From: Primulina eburnea
Taxonomy: Eukaryota > Streptophyta > Magnoliopsida > Lamiales > Gesneriaceae
DNA length: 64,000 bases
Reading direction: 5' to 3'
NCBI RefSeq assembly: GCF_022965805.1
Contig: NC_133108.1
Coordinates: forward strand, 19,604,056 to 19,668,055
Both the position numbers and the translations under genes were made by a program. Of the stretch, positions 10,801-23,699 are shown one piece after another. The notes below the pieces were generated by a model. The model worked only from the letters and a program-made list of their open reading frames with translations, did not search any database and had not been told where the DNA came from. Every line of letters begins with the position of its first letter. Within the stretch, counting starts at the first letter, position 1.

Positions 10801-12400
10801 ATACTATCCAAGAAAGTCAAACGCAGCAGCAGATGCCTTGAGTCGAAAGGTATGTTCTTTATCCTTGTCGACGATAGGTGTTACAGATATGATTGAAGAC
10901 TGTTGTTTGGCTGGATTAACATTTGATACAGATAGTAAGCCACTACGACTTGCTATGATTCGAGTTGAACCAGACTTGATAATGAGAATCAAAGAAGTAC
11001 AAAGAACAGATCAAAATGTGCAAAAATCAATTCAAATGGTCCAAGCAGGGCACATGTCAGAATATCAAGTACGTGATCATGTGCTGTACGTGAATAACCG
11101 TCTTGTTGTACCAGATGTTGCAGAGTTGAAATAGCAGATTCTGTCAGAGGCACATTGTATTCGGTTCAGTATTCATCCTGGTGGCAGGAAGATGTATAAT
11201 GACTTGAAGACACAATTCTGGTGGAAACATATGAAATCAGATATTGCAGAATTCGTGTCTAAGTGTTTGAACTGCCAACAGGTAAAAGCTGAAAGGAAGA
11301 AGCCCGGGGGGTTACTTCAGAGTTTATCTATTCCAGCATGGAAATGGGACCACATTTCCATGGATTTTGTGACGAAGTTACCTCGATCATCGAAAGGCTG
11401 TGACGCGATTTGGGTCATTATTGACAGATTGACCAAATCTGCTTGTTTCATTCCGTATAGAATGACGTATAGACAGGATCAGATGGCGGAGATTTATATT
11501 CGAGAGGTAGTCAGATTGCATGGAGTGCCGAAGTCTATCGTATCAGATCGTGATCCACGATTTACTTCTCACTTTTGGCACAGTTTACAGCAGGCCTTAG
11601 GTACGACTTTACACCTGAGTACTGCTTATCATCCTCAGACAGACGGACAGTCATAACGGACTATCCAGACTCTAGAGGATATGTTGAGAGCCGTGGTGCT
11701 AGATTTTGGCATTGGTTGGCAAGATTCTCTACCTCTTTGCGAATTTTCTTACAATAATAGCTATCAGACGAGTATCGAGATGGCACCGTTTGAAGCTTTG
11801 TATGGCAAGAAGTGCAGATCTCCGCTATATTGGGATGATATCTTAGATGTACCAGAACTTGGGCCAGATATGATTCGTGACATGACCGAGAAGGTGAAAC
11901 TCATTCAGAAGAGGATGAAGACAGCACAAGATCGACAAGCAAAGTATGCCAATATCAGACGTAGACCGTTAGTATTTGAAGCAGGAGATAGAGTATTCTT
12001 AAAGATTTCTCCATTCAGAGGCGTTGTTCGATTTGGCAAACGCGGGAAACTATCTCCTCGATACATTGGTCCTTACGAGATTCTTGATAAGATTGGCGAT
12101 CGAGCTTATCGACTTGCACTTCCTCCTTCTCTATCCGGAATACATGACGTGTTTCATGTATCAATGTTACGAAGATATATGCCAGATGTTTCTCATGTCA
12201 TTCAACCTGACGAAGCTGAACTTGATCAGACTTTGAGCTATGTGGAACAACCGATACATATCCTTGATCGGAAAGAAAAGAAACTCAGAACGAAGAATAT
12301 TCCACTTGTGAAAGTTCAATGGAGTCGTCATGGCATCGAGGAAGCGACTTGGGAAACAGAGGCAGACATGAGGCAGAAACACCCCGAGTTATTTTTATGA
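7865..12400 (+). pseudogene. gag-pol: Gag-Pol polyprotein of element B, one frame with three nonsense codons
   Basis: A single frame of 1512 codons runs without indels. Order (approximate residues): Gag core 25-195; zinc knuckles 279-310; aspartic protease with DTGASHTF near 402; reverse transcriptase 600-790 with FIDD near 736; RNase H from about 880 (YCDAS); integrase HHCC zinc region 1095-1140; integrase core with Asp in DFVTK (about 1167) and SDRD (about 1229); C-terminal chromodomain-like tail ending MRQKHPELFL. The tail and overall order fit Tekay/Del chromoviruses. Three in-frame stops break it: TAG 8744-8746 between the zinc knuckles (A has Gln there), TAG 11132-11134 before the integrase zinc region, and TAA 11654-11656 at the D35E catalytic glutamate. 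The start ATG matches A's gag. Confidence 0.93.
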
Positions 12401-12484
12401 TGTAAGTAATTATTCAGCTTTTGATTTTAATGCTGCTTTACATACCTTGATTGATTTATTCAAGTTCGAGGACGAACTTATGTC

Positions 12485-12499
12485 TTAGAGGGGGAGAAA
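12485..12499 (+). other. Polypurine tract of element B
   Basis: A purine run (AGAGGGGGAGAAA) ends directly at the 3' LTR start. This is the expected plus-strand priming site. The same tract precedes A's 3' LTR at 14683-14697. Confidence 0.88.
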
Positions 12500-14398
12500 T
12501 GTAATGCCCTAGATTGAATATGAATAGACAGAAATTTAGAAATGTAATGCCTGAGATTATTGTAGATAGTTAAATACGAATCGCAAGAACAGACGGGGCG
12601 AAACGATGCGATAAAATATGAAATTTTATCTATGCAAAACCGCACCCGCGGTCTGGCAAGCACCGCACCCGCGGTGCAATGGGCAGAAAGTTGGTAGAAT
12701 TCCCGTAGCCACACCGCACCCGCGGTAGAATTAGACCGCACCCACGGTACTAAGACCGCACCCGCGGTATTTACCTGACCGCACCCGCGGTCATCACTTG
12801 TGAAAAATAAAAGTTCTGTCGAAGCCATAGCGCACCCGCGCTACTAGAGTTACCGCACCCGCGGTGATGCCTCCGAGAAATCCACTCTTGTTCTTAACTT
12901 GACACATGGCAGGGGTATAAATATAACTCAAACATGAGTCATTCCACCCATTTCAGATACGGGAAACAAGGGAAAACTCAGAAGAAGAAGAAAGGTTCCT
13001 TGCTTATGAAAATTGATGTTGTGCAAGATTTAGCCATCCAAATTATAATCCGAGTTGAGATTCTTGTTCCTTGCATCGACGGCTACAAGGTAATGTAAGT
13101 TTTGTGTAATTCTAACATGTCTCGAATCATAGATGTTGGAGAAATAGTAATATGTTAGTTATATGGGATTCTTGGCATAGTGAGCATCGTATATTCACTA
13201 TCGGGTTGAATATCGGATGTCATACGCAATTGTTACGATTTTCCAGCATATATTGGCATGAGATTATGCAAAGTGTGTGATCGTGTCATAGATATTATGA
13301 TGATTATGAGTTGAGAATTGTACAATGTTGATATATGATGAGATTTGGATAGACCGGTATTGAGAAATCATGTCGTTATGCCGTCCGACTGTTCCAAGAT
13401 CACGTATAGAATTAGATAGGTGTTGAATTGAGTTGGGAATTGATATTGTATGTATCTACATTTCCATTTCAGATTCATATTGTCAACCGTGACGGCAACT
13501 GTGCGACGAAAGGTATAGTACATGTTTTGTTTGGGGACCTGCGACTCAAATGAGATCACATTTGAGTTTCCCAACCAAAATCACATACTTGTTTTATTGT
13601 TTATATCTAGATATGATTATGATTGTTTATAGATTTGTTTATGGAACTTGTATACAAATCTTGCTATGCTTTGTTTACAGATCATGTGGCATTGCATTAG
13701 AATGATTATGCTTGTTTACAGATTGTGTATTCATGCATTAAGATAGGACAGTCTGGAGATCAGGTAGACTACTAGACGTTCGTCGATATCACAGCTTAGG
13801 GGAAGATCACCGCCCCTATTGTAGACGCGGATACAGATCAGGCCGAAGTCTAGGAATAAGACGGACAGCACCTCGATTGGGAGGGTAGGTGACAGACAGT
13901 GCCGTCTTATTCACAACGGGATCCCTAGAGTTCTAGTCGAGTCGTGTCTAGACATGATTAGACGCGCATTGCATGATTATATATGAATGACATTCATATT
14001 AGCATGTTTCATGTTTTAGATTGTTTTAATGCATGTATACATGTTTATACTGGGATTTGTTCTCACCGGTTTTCCGGCTGTTGTTGTGTCTGTATGTGTG
14101 CATAACAACAGGTGGGGCAGGATCTGGGTCGAGACAGAGATGATCGTGTTAGCGTGGAGATCACGGCCATAGCAGATGGACCAGTAGTTGTCTTTTATTA
14201 TGTACTGTATTTTAATACTGGTTAGTTGAGGACATACAGAATAAGACATGTATTGTGTTTGTATGTTGTAAATTTAATAAAGAACTTATGCTTGTTTAAT
14301 TACATGTGTTTTTATGTAAAAAGCGAAAATTTGACCCACATTTTAGAATAACGATCCATTTAATCCCAAGAAAAAGAATTAGAGCCCGGGTCCCCACA
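12500..14398 (+). repeat. 3' LTR of element B (1899 bp)
   Basis: Same length as the 5' LTR, no gaps, about 22 substitutions by eye. Several of these fall in motif copies: one copy is CACCCACGGT here, and one is repaired relative to the 5' copy. It ends at 14398, directly before the ATAAT duplication. Confidence 0.95.
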
Positions 14399-14403
14399 AT
14401 AAT

Positions 14404-14697
14404 TGAGATCGAAGATCGAATATATCTTTGATTGAGATAAACTGACTTAATAACAGCTGATGGTGTTGAGCTGTTACGAACTGTTAGTTTGGTCTATACA
14501 GATGTTGTATAACCAGTATTGCGAGATTGATTTTAGCAGAGCTATTTTCAGAAATAGAATTTGATATGAGATTGACATATCAGAATAGATTCCTTGAGAT
14601 GAGTTTCTGATTTAAACTCTGTATACATTTCTTCTAATATATCTGAATTGATTACTTGCGAGTTCGAGGACGAACTCAGATCTAAGAGGGGGAGAAA
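14404..14697 (+). other. 3' internal tail and polypurine tract of element A
   Basis: Non-coding end of A's internal region downstream of B. It ends with a GTTCGAGGACGAACT-type segment and the tract AAGAGGGGGAGAAA (14683-14697) immediately before the 3' LTR. The equivalent tail is seen on the minus strand of D at about 33567-33720, showing A and D are of one lineage. Confidence 0.82.
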
Positions 14698-16476
14698 TGT
14701 AAGGCCCGAGATGTTATTACAGTAATTCAAGATTAATCTGAAAGGATTATAGACAGAACGGATTAGCTGTAGAAAAGTAATGCCCAAGATTTTAAGTTGA
14801 TAACATGAAATTTTGAAAGAGGGCATGCGAAGCAAGACCGCACCTGCAGTCAAAGAAGGACAGCCCCCGCGGTCAAGATTAATGAAATTGTGAAGAGGAG
14901 GCCGAAGCCTCACCGCACCCGCGGTGTTAGCAGGGACCGCACCCGCGGTGCAGTACCGCACCCGCGGTCTCGACATGTACCGCACCCGCGGTCGTGCAAT
15001 TGCAAGATGGATAAGATTGTCGACGCATGAGCGCACCCGCGGTCTTACACCTACCGCACCCGCGGTACGACGTGCTTTGCAAAGAATGCGCCACCTCTTG
15101 ACATGCATGCAATGATATATATAGGTGGTAATCCATTCGAAATTCATTCAGAAAAGTGAAGAAAAGGGTCTGAAGAAGAAAGGAGAAAATCCTTACGCCT
15201 TTTGCGAGAAATCCGTCCGTCTGATTTTGAATCCGACTTCGATATCGAGTTCCTAGCAACGTAGGCTACAACTGGACGTAAGTTTTAGTACGTTTTGACA
15301 TGCTTTGAAATTATGATATTGTCAGAATTGAATGGAACTCATATATGTTGTTCTTGACACATTAGACATCAGAGAATCGAAGTCAGATTAAGAAACGGAC
15401 TGATTATGGAATTGTTATGATTTTCGGAGTAGTTTTGGACTCGAGTTGATATCAGAATTGAGTTGTTATTGAGTATGAGATATTAGAGTTAATATCTGAT
15501 TGATATGGTATTGTTGGGTATATTGATATTATACCGTTATGCCATCGATAGTGAAGTAGGTTAAGTATTGAGCAGAACAGATTTGATTCGAGTGGTGTAT
15601 TGATATTATACTCCTCGATATTGTTCTTGTCAGATCGATATTGACAGGTTTTGAGTTCGAGACTTCGACAGAGTCAGAGTATCAGAAAGAAAGGTATAAA
15701 TTAATGTTGTGTTGGGATTGCACAACTCGAGGAAGGTTTGACTCGAGTTTCCCTAAATCACATACTTTCATTTATTGCATTGATATTTGCATTTGATGAG
15801 ACTTATGATTGTAGTCTATTGATTTATAGCAATTATATGATAAGATTGATATTTGTAGTCTATTGATTTATAGCTACTGCATGTGATGACTGCTGATTCG
15901 CCAGTCATCTACTGATTTGCGTAGATACTGAATGCATGTATTGATTACTGAGTCGTTGAGTCATAGGCTGATTCGCCTAGTCACCGGCTGATTCGTCTAG
16001 TTATAGACTGATTCGTCTATGTATTGGCTGATTCGCCTAATTATAGCTGATTCGCTTAATCACAGGCTGATTCGTCTGGTTATTGGCTGATTCGCCTAAT
16101 TCTTGACTGATTCGTCAATCCTGCTGCTGATTCACCCAGACACTCGATAAGTATTATATCGATGCCGTTTAGGGATTGATTCATTCCTATAGACTGAGAT
16201 TCGGTATAATTACTATTATTCAGACTTCAGGATCCCTAGGATAGAGTTGAGTCGAGTCTGAGACGACGCGTTGTTTGAGTCGAGTCTGAGTCTGAGTATG
16301 ATTCAGTGTTTGATATTGATTTATGTTTTTGATTTGAGACATGTTATGAATATTCGTTATTATGCTTTTATATATGGTTTTATATATGATCGCATGTATA
16401 CATTGTTTATACTGGGATTTATTCTCACCGGAGTTATCCGGCTGTTGTCTTGTTTTGTATGTGTGCATGACAACAG
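14698..16476 (+). repeat. 3' LTR of element A, first part (interrupted by copia element C)
   Basis: Colinear with 455-2215 of the 5' LTR. It carries its own motif array (14837-15066), TATATATA (15116-15123) and CTGATTCG repeats. It stops at 16476 with AACAG, the duplicated target of C. It continues at 25847. Confidence 0.94.
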
Positions 16477-18627
16477 TGAAAGGGATCGAATAAAGTGACC
16501 GAAAACGCAACGGAAGCTACAAAATTTTCGATTTTGAAGAAGAAAATTCGGCCACCATGTACTAGTGTAGCATATACAAAAATCTCAACTTTCATGCATA
16601 GGGTGTTGAGAAAATTACCTATCAATCTTATAGATTGATGTAATGGCTCCAAATTAGTTGTCAAACAACTAAGCTCTTGATAGGAATGACAATCTACAAG
16701 CTTCCTCCTCCTTGAATCTTTCCTTCAAATTAGGCCCACCACCAACTAGGTAGATCCCCTCACATTTTGCACTAGAAAAATGTGAGGATTTTTCAAAGAG
16801 AAGATAATGTTTCCTCAACAAATTGAAGAACAAAAGAGAGAAATTTTTGAGAGAGTTTTTTAAGCAAGTTTCGGCCAAGGCTATGTTAGGGAGGAAGGAG
16901 AATGACTTAATTTCTTGTCTTGGTGTTGCAAAAAGCAAAAGTGAAAAAGTTGCATGCCATGCAATTTTTTATTCAAAAGTAATCTCCACCTCTTCACCTC
17001 CCAAACATGTATATTATATGGTTTTTAATCAAATTAAAAACCTTGGACTAAATTTTAATTATCTCAAACATATTTGAGACTAATTAAACATTACTTGAAT
17101 TTACCCAAGTCCCACTAGTTAAATAATTATTTAAATTGAGCTCTACAAGACTCAATATAATTTAATTAATTCAACACTTGAATTAATTTAATTATTTGGA
17201 CTCTACTAGGTCCACTAGTGTTTAATTAATTCAACACTTGAATTAATTTAATTTAGTCCATAATAATGTTTATGAAAATCACAATTTTCAAATACATTAT
17301 TCACTTAGCCAAATTTTAATTTAGGAACACTTCCAAAAATTAAAATTTACATTTCTCTCAAAGAAGTCATACTTCTATTTTTCTTTACACTTATAAACTC
17401 ATTTATAAGTTGTTCAACACATTGAACTATTTTCTCCTTTATAGAAGTCATACTTCTAATTTTCCTTACGCTTATAAACTCCTTTATAAGCCGTTCAACA
17501 CATTGAACTATTTTTACTTCTCAACGGGATCTAGAAAGCTAGTACTTGTGTGGCCCTCAATGGTTCATTGATACAACTAGCCGTGGGTTCACATCTCTAT
17601 GTGATTCGGACTAAACATGTCCTTATATGAGCATACCCCAATTGCTCCATTCTTATTTATCAACACCTTGATAATAAGAACGTCAGAACTCAAGTCTGAT
17701 AGTACCCAACCAATCATGTTAAACGCCTAGCAGCATCGCTTACATGATTCCCTAGGTATCAAATGATAGTGCCTGTAAGAACCATTCTATTATGGTTAGC
17801 GTACAGTACGGTCCCTTCAACTCATATATCCCGATCGATTCGACAACCATTGGTTTATCGAGAGTTGTCAATGAATCGATACTATGTGTCATGTCGTAGT
17901 TGCATCGATGGTGTAATCTATGAAACCCTTTCATAATTACCACCATACTCTGGCCAGAGATTTCGATCTACATACACATGATAACACATAGGATATCCAT
18001 ACCCGAAGGTAAGCGGTGAATCCCCGACTACAATGCATCGACTCCTATGTGTTTCGACAGAACACCCAACCTTGCCACCTAATGACCCCATGAGAGTCGG
18101 TAAACAAGTCAAAGTGTAATTCTAGCACATAGAGTCTCAATGTTGTCCCGGGTCATAAGGACTAATTCTGTACAACCATAAACTAGGACATTTCCACTCG
18201 ATAAGTGAGAACCACTTGGAAAGTCCTTTTATGGAGGGTTGTTCAGTGCACTCTACAAGGAGCACCTATCTGCATGCTCGGACATCACAATGTCCCCTAC
18301 CAATGAAACATAGTACTCACATCGCAGATACTAGTCTCTAACTCGAGCGGCCTATATCCTTCTTAGTGGCGGCTGAATCGACTAGGAACCGTTTAGAATA
18401 TACAGTATTACAAATATGAGTTTCATGATACTCATCATATGAGCATCTCATATTCTTTCTACTATTTGTATATTCAAGGGCTTTATCTATGCAACTAACA
18501 TGGGTATACAGATAAAGATGTGCCAAAGTAATAATTTCAAATATTATTAAAATAAAGATTGCTTATACATAGAGTTTCATTGTGAACACTCGGCCAACAC
18601 TTGGCTCGACGGGCACCTACTCTAACA
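16477..18627 (-). repeat. 3' LTR of copia element C (2151 bp)
   Basis: On the minus strand it begins TGTTAGAGTAGG and ends CCCTTTCA. A polypurine stretch (AAGTGGGAGAT on the minus strand) lies at about 18628-18638. Near 17155-17265 a palindrome, TTAATTCAACACTTGAATTAA-like, occurs twice about 70 bp apart. It has no GC-rich motif array. The 62-codon minus frame 18338-18526 recurs in all family copies but changes mostly by amino-acid replacement, so I do not call it a gene. Confidence 0.93.
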
Positions 18628-18641
18628 ATCTCCCACTTGCA

Positions 18642-21037
18642 CTAGAGCCAACTACCCATATGCTTTAAACCCATTGATTCGCGATGCTTGTCGAATAATG
18701 GTCCAGGTAAAGGCTTAGCTAGTGGATCAACAACATTGTCTGTGGAGCCGACTGTGTCAATCGACACTTCTCTTTTTCCCACAATCTCTCCGAGGATGTG
18801 GTACTTTCTCAATACATGTTTGGGCTTCTGATGAGACCTTGGCTCCTTTGCTTGAGGTAAAGCTCCCGTGTTGTCACACAACACCGGGATAGGAGCAACT
18901 CCATTAGGAATGACGTCTAACTCTTAGACGAAATTCCTTATCCAAACAGCCTCCCTTGCTGCATCTGATGCAGCAATGTATTCGGCCTCTGTGCTGGAAT
19001 CCGTAATATTGTCTTGCTTGGAACTCTTCCAAGAGACATCAGCACCATTGAGCATGAATACAAACCCAGAGGTTGACTTCGAGTCATCGATATCGCTTTG
19101 GAAGCTAGAGTCGGTATAGCCTTCCAATCTCAGTTCTCCACCCCTTAGACCAAGAACAACTCATTGGTCCTTCTCAACTACTTGAGGATGTCTTTCACAG
19201 CTTTCAGGTGTGGAAGACCAGGGTTCGATTGATATCTACTCACTATACTTAGTGCGAAAGCCACGTCAAGACGTGTAGATATCATCCCATACATGATGCT
19301 ACCAATTGCCGAAGCATACGGAATGCGTGTCATCGCCACTATCTCTGCATCAGTCTTGGGAGACAGACTTGGATAGGGACACGCCATGACACATTGGTAG
19401 ATGTCCTCCCTTGGACTCATCCATCGAGAACGGCTTCACGATGGTATCAATGTATGTGGACTGGGTGAGACCAAGCAATCTTCTCGATCTATCTCTATAG
19501 ACCTGTATTCCCAATACAAAAGATGCTTCACCCAAGTCGTGCATCGAGAACTTACTCGCTAACCATATCTTAGTTGATTGCAACATTCCTACATCATTCC
19601 CAATGAGTAGAATGTCATCAACATACAACACCAGGAATGTCACAACACTCCCACTGACCTTCTTATACACATAGGGTTCCTCAGGATTCTTATTAAATCA
19701 ACTCTTTGATTGTACTATCGAATCTAAGGTTCCAACTCATAGATGCCTGCTTTAGACCATAAATAGATCTCTGAAGTTTGCATACCATATGCTCACTTCC
19801 GACAGATGTAAACCCTCCAGGTTTGAGACATGTAAATCACTTCCTTAATATCCCCATTAAGAAAGGTTGTCTTGACATCCATCTGCCATATCTCATAGTC
19901 ATACTATGCAGCCATGGCTAGCAATATCCTTATAGACTTGAACATTGCAACTGGTGAAAAGGTTTCCTCAAAGTCAACTCCTTGTCTTTGAGTATATCCT
20001 TTTGCCACCAATCGCGCCTTGAAGGTCAATACCTTCCCATCCGCCCCAAGTTTCCTCTTGTAAATCCATTTACACCCTGTGGGAACAATTCCCTCAGGTG
20101 GATCCACGAGATTCCACACTTGGTTCGAATGCATGGAATTCATCTCAGATTCCATCGCTTCAAGCCATTTGGATGAATCGGCATCAGATAACGCTTCCTT
20201 GAAGGTCCTTGGATCACATCCATGGTTAGGCTCATCATGGCCCTCTTCAAGAAGCTGACCATACCTCATAGGTGGTCTCGAGAATTTCTCGGATCTTTTA
20301 GGAGCTTGTATCTCCTCTCTTGGCTCTTCGGGTGTGGGTTCTATAATTGTGGGTGTCTCTCGAACCTCTTCGAGTTCTATCATCTCCCCTTTTCTATCCA
20401 ATAGAAAATTCCTTTTCCAAAAAGGTTGCATTCCTAGAAACAAACACCTTTGTTTCTTGGGGATGATAGAAGTGATATCCAACTAAATTCCTTGGATATC
20501 CCACAAAGTAACATAAAATGGATCAACATTCCAATTTATCTCCCACTACCTGCTTCATAAGCAGGGCACCCCATATTCTAAGATAAGAATACTTAGGAGG
20601 CTTACCCATCCATATCTCATATGGTGTATGCCTTTGAATGGACATTTAGTAGAATATATTTTAATTTTAAGTTATAGAGATTGTTTTCAAGTTTTCAAGT
20701 ACCAATCAAACATTCATTCATGTAAATGTTGCAAACACCTTTGCAAAATAAACAAGAATATCCATTTTTATCACCATAGAAATGGAAACAATGTTTTTAC
20801 AAAATTAGGTACAATCAAAACATCTCATAAAATTAACTTAAAACTAATGTTCAATAATAAGTAAACATCTTCAATGGCCTTGGCAGCAACTCTTGTTCCA
20901 TTGCCCATCCTCTAGAAGGTCACACCTTCCTTAAGCATCCTACTTCTTCCCATCACCTGTAACCCATTACAGAGATGTGAGTCACAATCGGTATCTAATA
21001 CCCAAGAAGTAGAGTTAATTGAAATGTTTACTTCAAT
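18642..21037 (-). pseudogene. pol: Copia pol pseudogene of element C (protease stub, deleted integrase, broken RT and RNase H)
   Basis: Read on the minus strand. The protease start has DTDC where copia proteases have DTGC (about 20990). A GAG-pre-integrase-like stretch follows to about 20700. It then jumps to the integrase C-terminal signature TPYEIWMGKPPKYSY (about 20600), so the HHCC zinc region and the DDE core are missing. RT follows: KWIYKRKLGADGKV and FKARLVAKGYTQ at about 20000-20080, YVDD near 19620. RNase H segments are at 19127-18924 ([10 protein letters not shown]) and 18884-18642. Several stops and frameshifts separate the pieces, for example after 19904 and around 19690-19900. 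The missing catalytic core makes C dependent on helper enzymes even before the point mutations. Confidence 0.85.
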
Positions 21038-21910
21038 TTAGAACATACCGTTTCCAGAACTTTTCTGGGCAAGATATTCTTTGCAATTACGCCTCCAATG
21101 TCCAGGCTTCTTGCAGTGATGACATACATCATCAGTCTTGTCAGCCTTAACTGGTCTGGCTGCCTCAACGGGATTCGGAGATTGCCTCAACAAGGGCACG
21201 TTCTTCTTGGGACGTTGGAAAGAACTCTTCTTTCCCTTCCCATGTGGATCAATCTTCGTACCAGATGAAGAACCCACATAAAGAACCAACTTCTCTTTCT
21301 TGATGGTGGATTCAAACGTAACAAGCATGTTTACCAACTCCTCAAGGGTCGGTTCTATCTTGTTCATGTTGAAGTTCACCACAAAAGGATCAAATGAGCT
21401 AGGCAGCGATAACAGCAACACGTCGGTGGTCAACTCCGAAGGCAAGATCATATCCATGCCAACGAGCTTATCGACGAGCCCAATCAACTTCAGGCCATGC
21501 TCATGGACCAAGGCCCCATCTCGCATGCGCATAGTGATCAGCTCCTTGACGGTAGCATGCCTAAGAGGCCGAGTCTGCTCACCAAAGAGCTCTTTGAGGT
21601 GCTTATGAATGTCAGCAGCATTCTTTGCACCCTCAAAACGCCTCTGCAGCTCATCATTCATAGAAGTCAGCATATAACACCTGGCTATCAAGTCATGGTC
21701 ATACCATTCCTTGTAAGTCTGCAATTCCTCAGGAGTGCAGTCAGTCGGAGCCTCAACAGGGGGCGACTCAGTCAGTGTATATGCTACCCTTTCCGAATTC
21801 AAGACGATTTTTAGGTTTCTTAGCCAAGTGAGGTAATTAGGTCCAGTTAATATGTTTTTGTCGAGTATTACGGATATTGGTTGCGAATCGATGACATCGT
21901 CAATTTGTAC
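21038..21910 (-). CDS. gag: Copia Gag protein of element C
   Basis: The frame is open on the minus strand from at least 21910 down to the stop at 21038 (about 290 codons). It contains the copia Gag core (TGPNYLTWLRNLK near the start, then LKELFGEQTRPL and HEHGLKLIGLVDKLVG) and one zinc knuckle CHHCKKPGHWRRNC near the C-terminus. It would assemble the particle and bind RNA. No ATG starts the conserved frame: the first conserved residues follow directly after TTTTACTTTTCAG (minus strand, about 21911-21923), which resembles a 3' splice acceptor, so the start may lie in an upstream exon (inference). Otherwise a non-ATG or later start would be needed. Confidence 0.75.
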   Translation of the reverse strand, partial: VQIDDVIDSQPISVILDKNILTGPNYLTWLRNLKIVLNSERVAYTLTESPPVEAPTDCTPEELQTYKEWYDHDLIARCYMLTSMNDELQRRFEGAKNAADIHKHLKELFGEQTRPLRHATVKELITMRMRDGALVHEHGLKLIGLVDKLVGMDMILPSELTTDVLLLSLPSSFDPFVVNFNMNKIEPTLEELVNMLVTFESTIKKEKLVLYVGSSSGTKIDPHGKGKKSSFQRPKKNVPLLRQSPNPVEAARPVKADKTDDVCHHCKKPGHWRRNCKEYLAQKSSGNGMF

Positions 21911-23684
21911 TGAAAAGTAAAAACAGATAAATGTTGATGACTATTTTAAAATATTTAGTAAGATATGAAGTTTGGACTTTTACTTCATAAATATTTGCTC
22001 CCACTGTTTTGACATCTTTCACTACCCTCTAGTGAAAACGGGAAACTCTTTCCTCAGAAGGTACGTAAGGTCCAATTAGCGAATTGTGATCCCGAATAAT
22101 ATCGGCCATCACAATTCCTAAAAGGTAGTTTCCAATTGCATCGCCATGCAACCCTCTACGTATACTTTTGTCTCACGTTTGATTAGGACCCAATAATATG
22201 ACGTCGTTCATCTTTACGTGTCAAGCCTAACCCATCGATATTGAACCTTAATGGACGGTCGCCATGAGTTCCCTCAATAATATGAGCCGAAATCATGGGA
22301 GTTCCACGTAGTTCACATCACTATGTCAATGGATGTCACAGCTTTCCGGCACCCAGGGTCCCCTCAATAATATGAGCCGAGCCCCGAGTACGGGTAGCGT
22401 TCATCATGCATCCATTGTCGATGGAAGACAAGGAAATTATAAACAGATTTACAATTCCCTTTTTCGGACTTGATATTAATTTTGAATCTTATTCAAAATG
22501 AGGGTTTTTAATTTTGAAAGGTCTCATCATTAATTTTATTTTAAAAGCTCGCCATGTTTGATCGTATGTTTGCCGGATTCATGCAACTTTGTTATTATAA
22601 TAATAATAACGCACATACTCATTATTTATAACATATCATGCATATATTATAAATAGAAAAACAATACAAGGATGATCAATCGCCCCAAAACTAATGGCCC
22701 GTGTGAGCTAAACACGGGCCTAGGTCCAATCCTAGGGTAAATGCAAGGGATGCAATGCAACTATATTATTACATTAGCATCCAATATTACATGTCTTCGA
22801 TCTTCATAATCACCAAGGCCACCATCTTCCAATCTTGATCTTCCACTATTCTAATATTTACAATTAAATATCCATGGCACATAGGGATACATCTCATGGG
22901 GGGTGGGAACGGGCCATAAACCAAGCCCACTTTAAATTGATAATTATTACAATCATACAACACAAATATCCTAACATACACCTAGCAAATTGGGCTTGGG
23001 CTTTTGATCATCCTTCATGCATAATATCACATATCATACACCATCAATTAATTATCACAATAATTAATTGATCCAATATTATATATCTTGATCCAATCAC
23101 TAACCGCCACGATTATAAACTAAATTAACAAAGTATACAAACACCTTTGTCTACTTTCAAATTAATTTATTTATAACCTAATTTCTTATAAATCACCATT
23201 TACTATAAATAATTAAATTCCAACTTAAATTATTTATTTAATGAGAAAAATTCGCAACTTTTGTAATTTTAAACTTAAGGGCCCAAAAACTCATTTTTCA
23301 CCAAAAATATTTTGGCCCATTTAAAATTCACAAATGTGTTAGCCATCCAATGGTCCAACAACTCAAGGCCCATGACACTTAGATTATCCAAAACACTTTT
23401 GGAAACCCTAGCCGTCATCGCCGTCGCCGGAGCTCCGTCGCCGGATTCCGGCCAACAAAAATTTTTTTTTTTTTTAATAAAATAGGGGGGGTGGTTCGGG
23501 CAGCCCCTAGGGCTGCCCTTGCTACCCGTTTCGGGCAGCCCAAGCTGCCCGAAATGGGCAGCAACATGCTACCCAAAAATCGCCCCAATCCGACCTTGAA
23601 TCGTTGCAAATTTTCATCACAATCGGTTAGAAATCGCCCTCAATATAATATCTTGTATATGCTATCAAAAAACTAGTACCCTTA
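21911..23684 (-). other. Long untranslated leader of copia element C
   Basis: About 1.8 kb between PBS and gag, non-coding as far as I can see. It holds a repeat of CCTCAATAATATGAGCCGA-type sequence at about 22270-22385. A GC-rich cluster of GGGCAGC/GCTGCCC inverted repeats lies at about 23480-23580, next to a homopolymer of about 14 T (23461-23475). Homologous sequence lies in the opposite orientation at 60156-60704 and 62719-64000, which shows this leader is a family trait and not a local insertion. Confidence 0.78.
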
Positions 23685-23697
23685 GCTCATGATACCA
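23685..23697 (-). other. Primer-binding site of copia element C
   Basis: Minus strand TGGTATCATGAGC, two bases from the LTR end at 23700. It is close to the initiator tRNA-Met complement with one extra T, a form I know from plant copia elements. Confidence 0.78.
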
Positions 23698-23699
23698 CT

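Larger units (their letters stand above)
5715..14398 (+). mobile_element. Element B: full-length Tekay-like Ty3/gypsy retrotransposon nested in A
   Basis: It is flanked by ATAAT on both sides (5710-5714, 14399-14403). Both LTRs are 1899 bp (5715-7613 and 12500-14398), align without gaps, and differ at about 22 positions by eye (about 1.2%). PBS 7619-7630, gag-pol 7865-12400 and PPT 12485-12499 are all present. This is the most complete element in the window. Its gag and pol resemble those of A and D closely enough that it could be their autonomous relative, but three nonsense codons disable this copy. Confidence 0.96.

Noticed and set aside
18338..18526. Conserved 62-codon frame in copia LTRs (also 25552-25740, within 57807-58085, 60806-60994) as a small gene
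   Set aside because: Differences among copies are mostly amino-acid replacements, and the F copy has a different N-terminus. The similarity is explained by LTR descent.
22787..23071. Small open frames in the copia leader (also 60399-60590, 63317-63511) as host genes
   Set aside because: They repeat in each leader copy, have no recognisable domain, and overlap on both strands.
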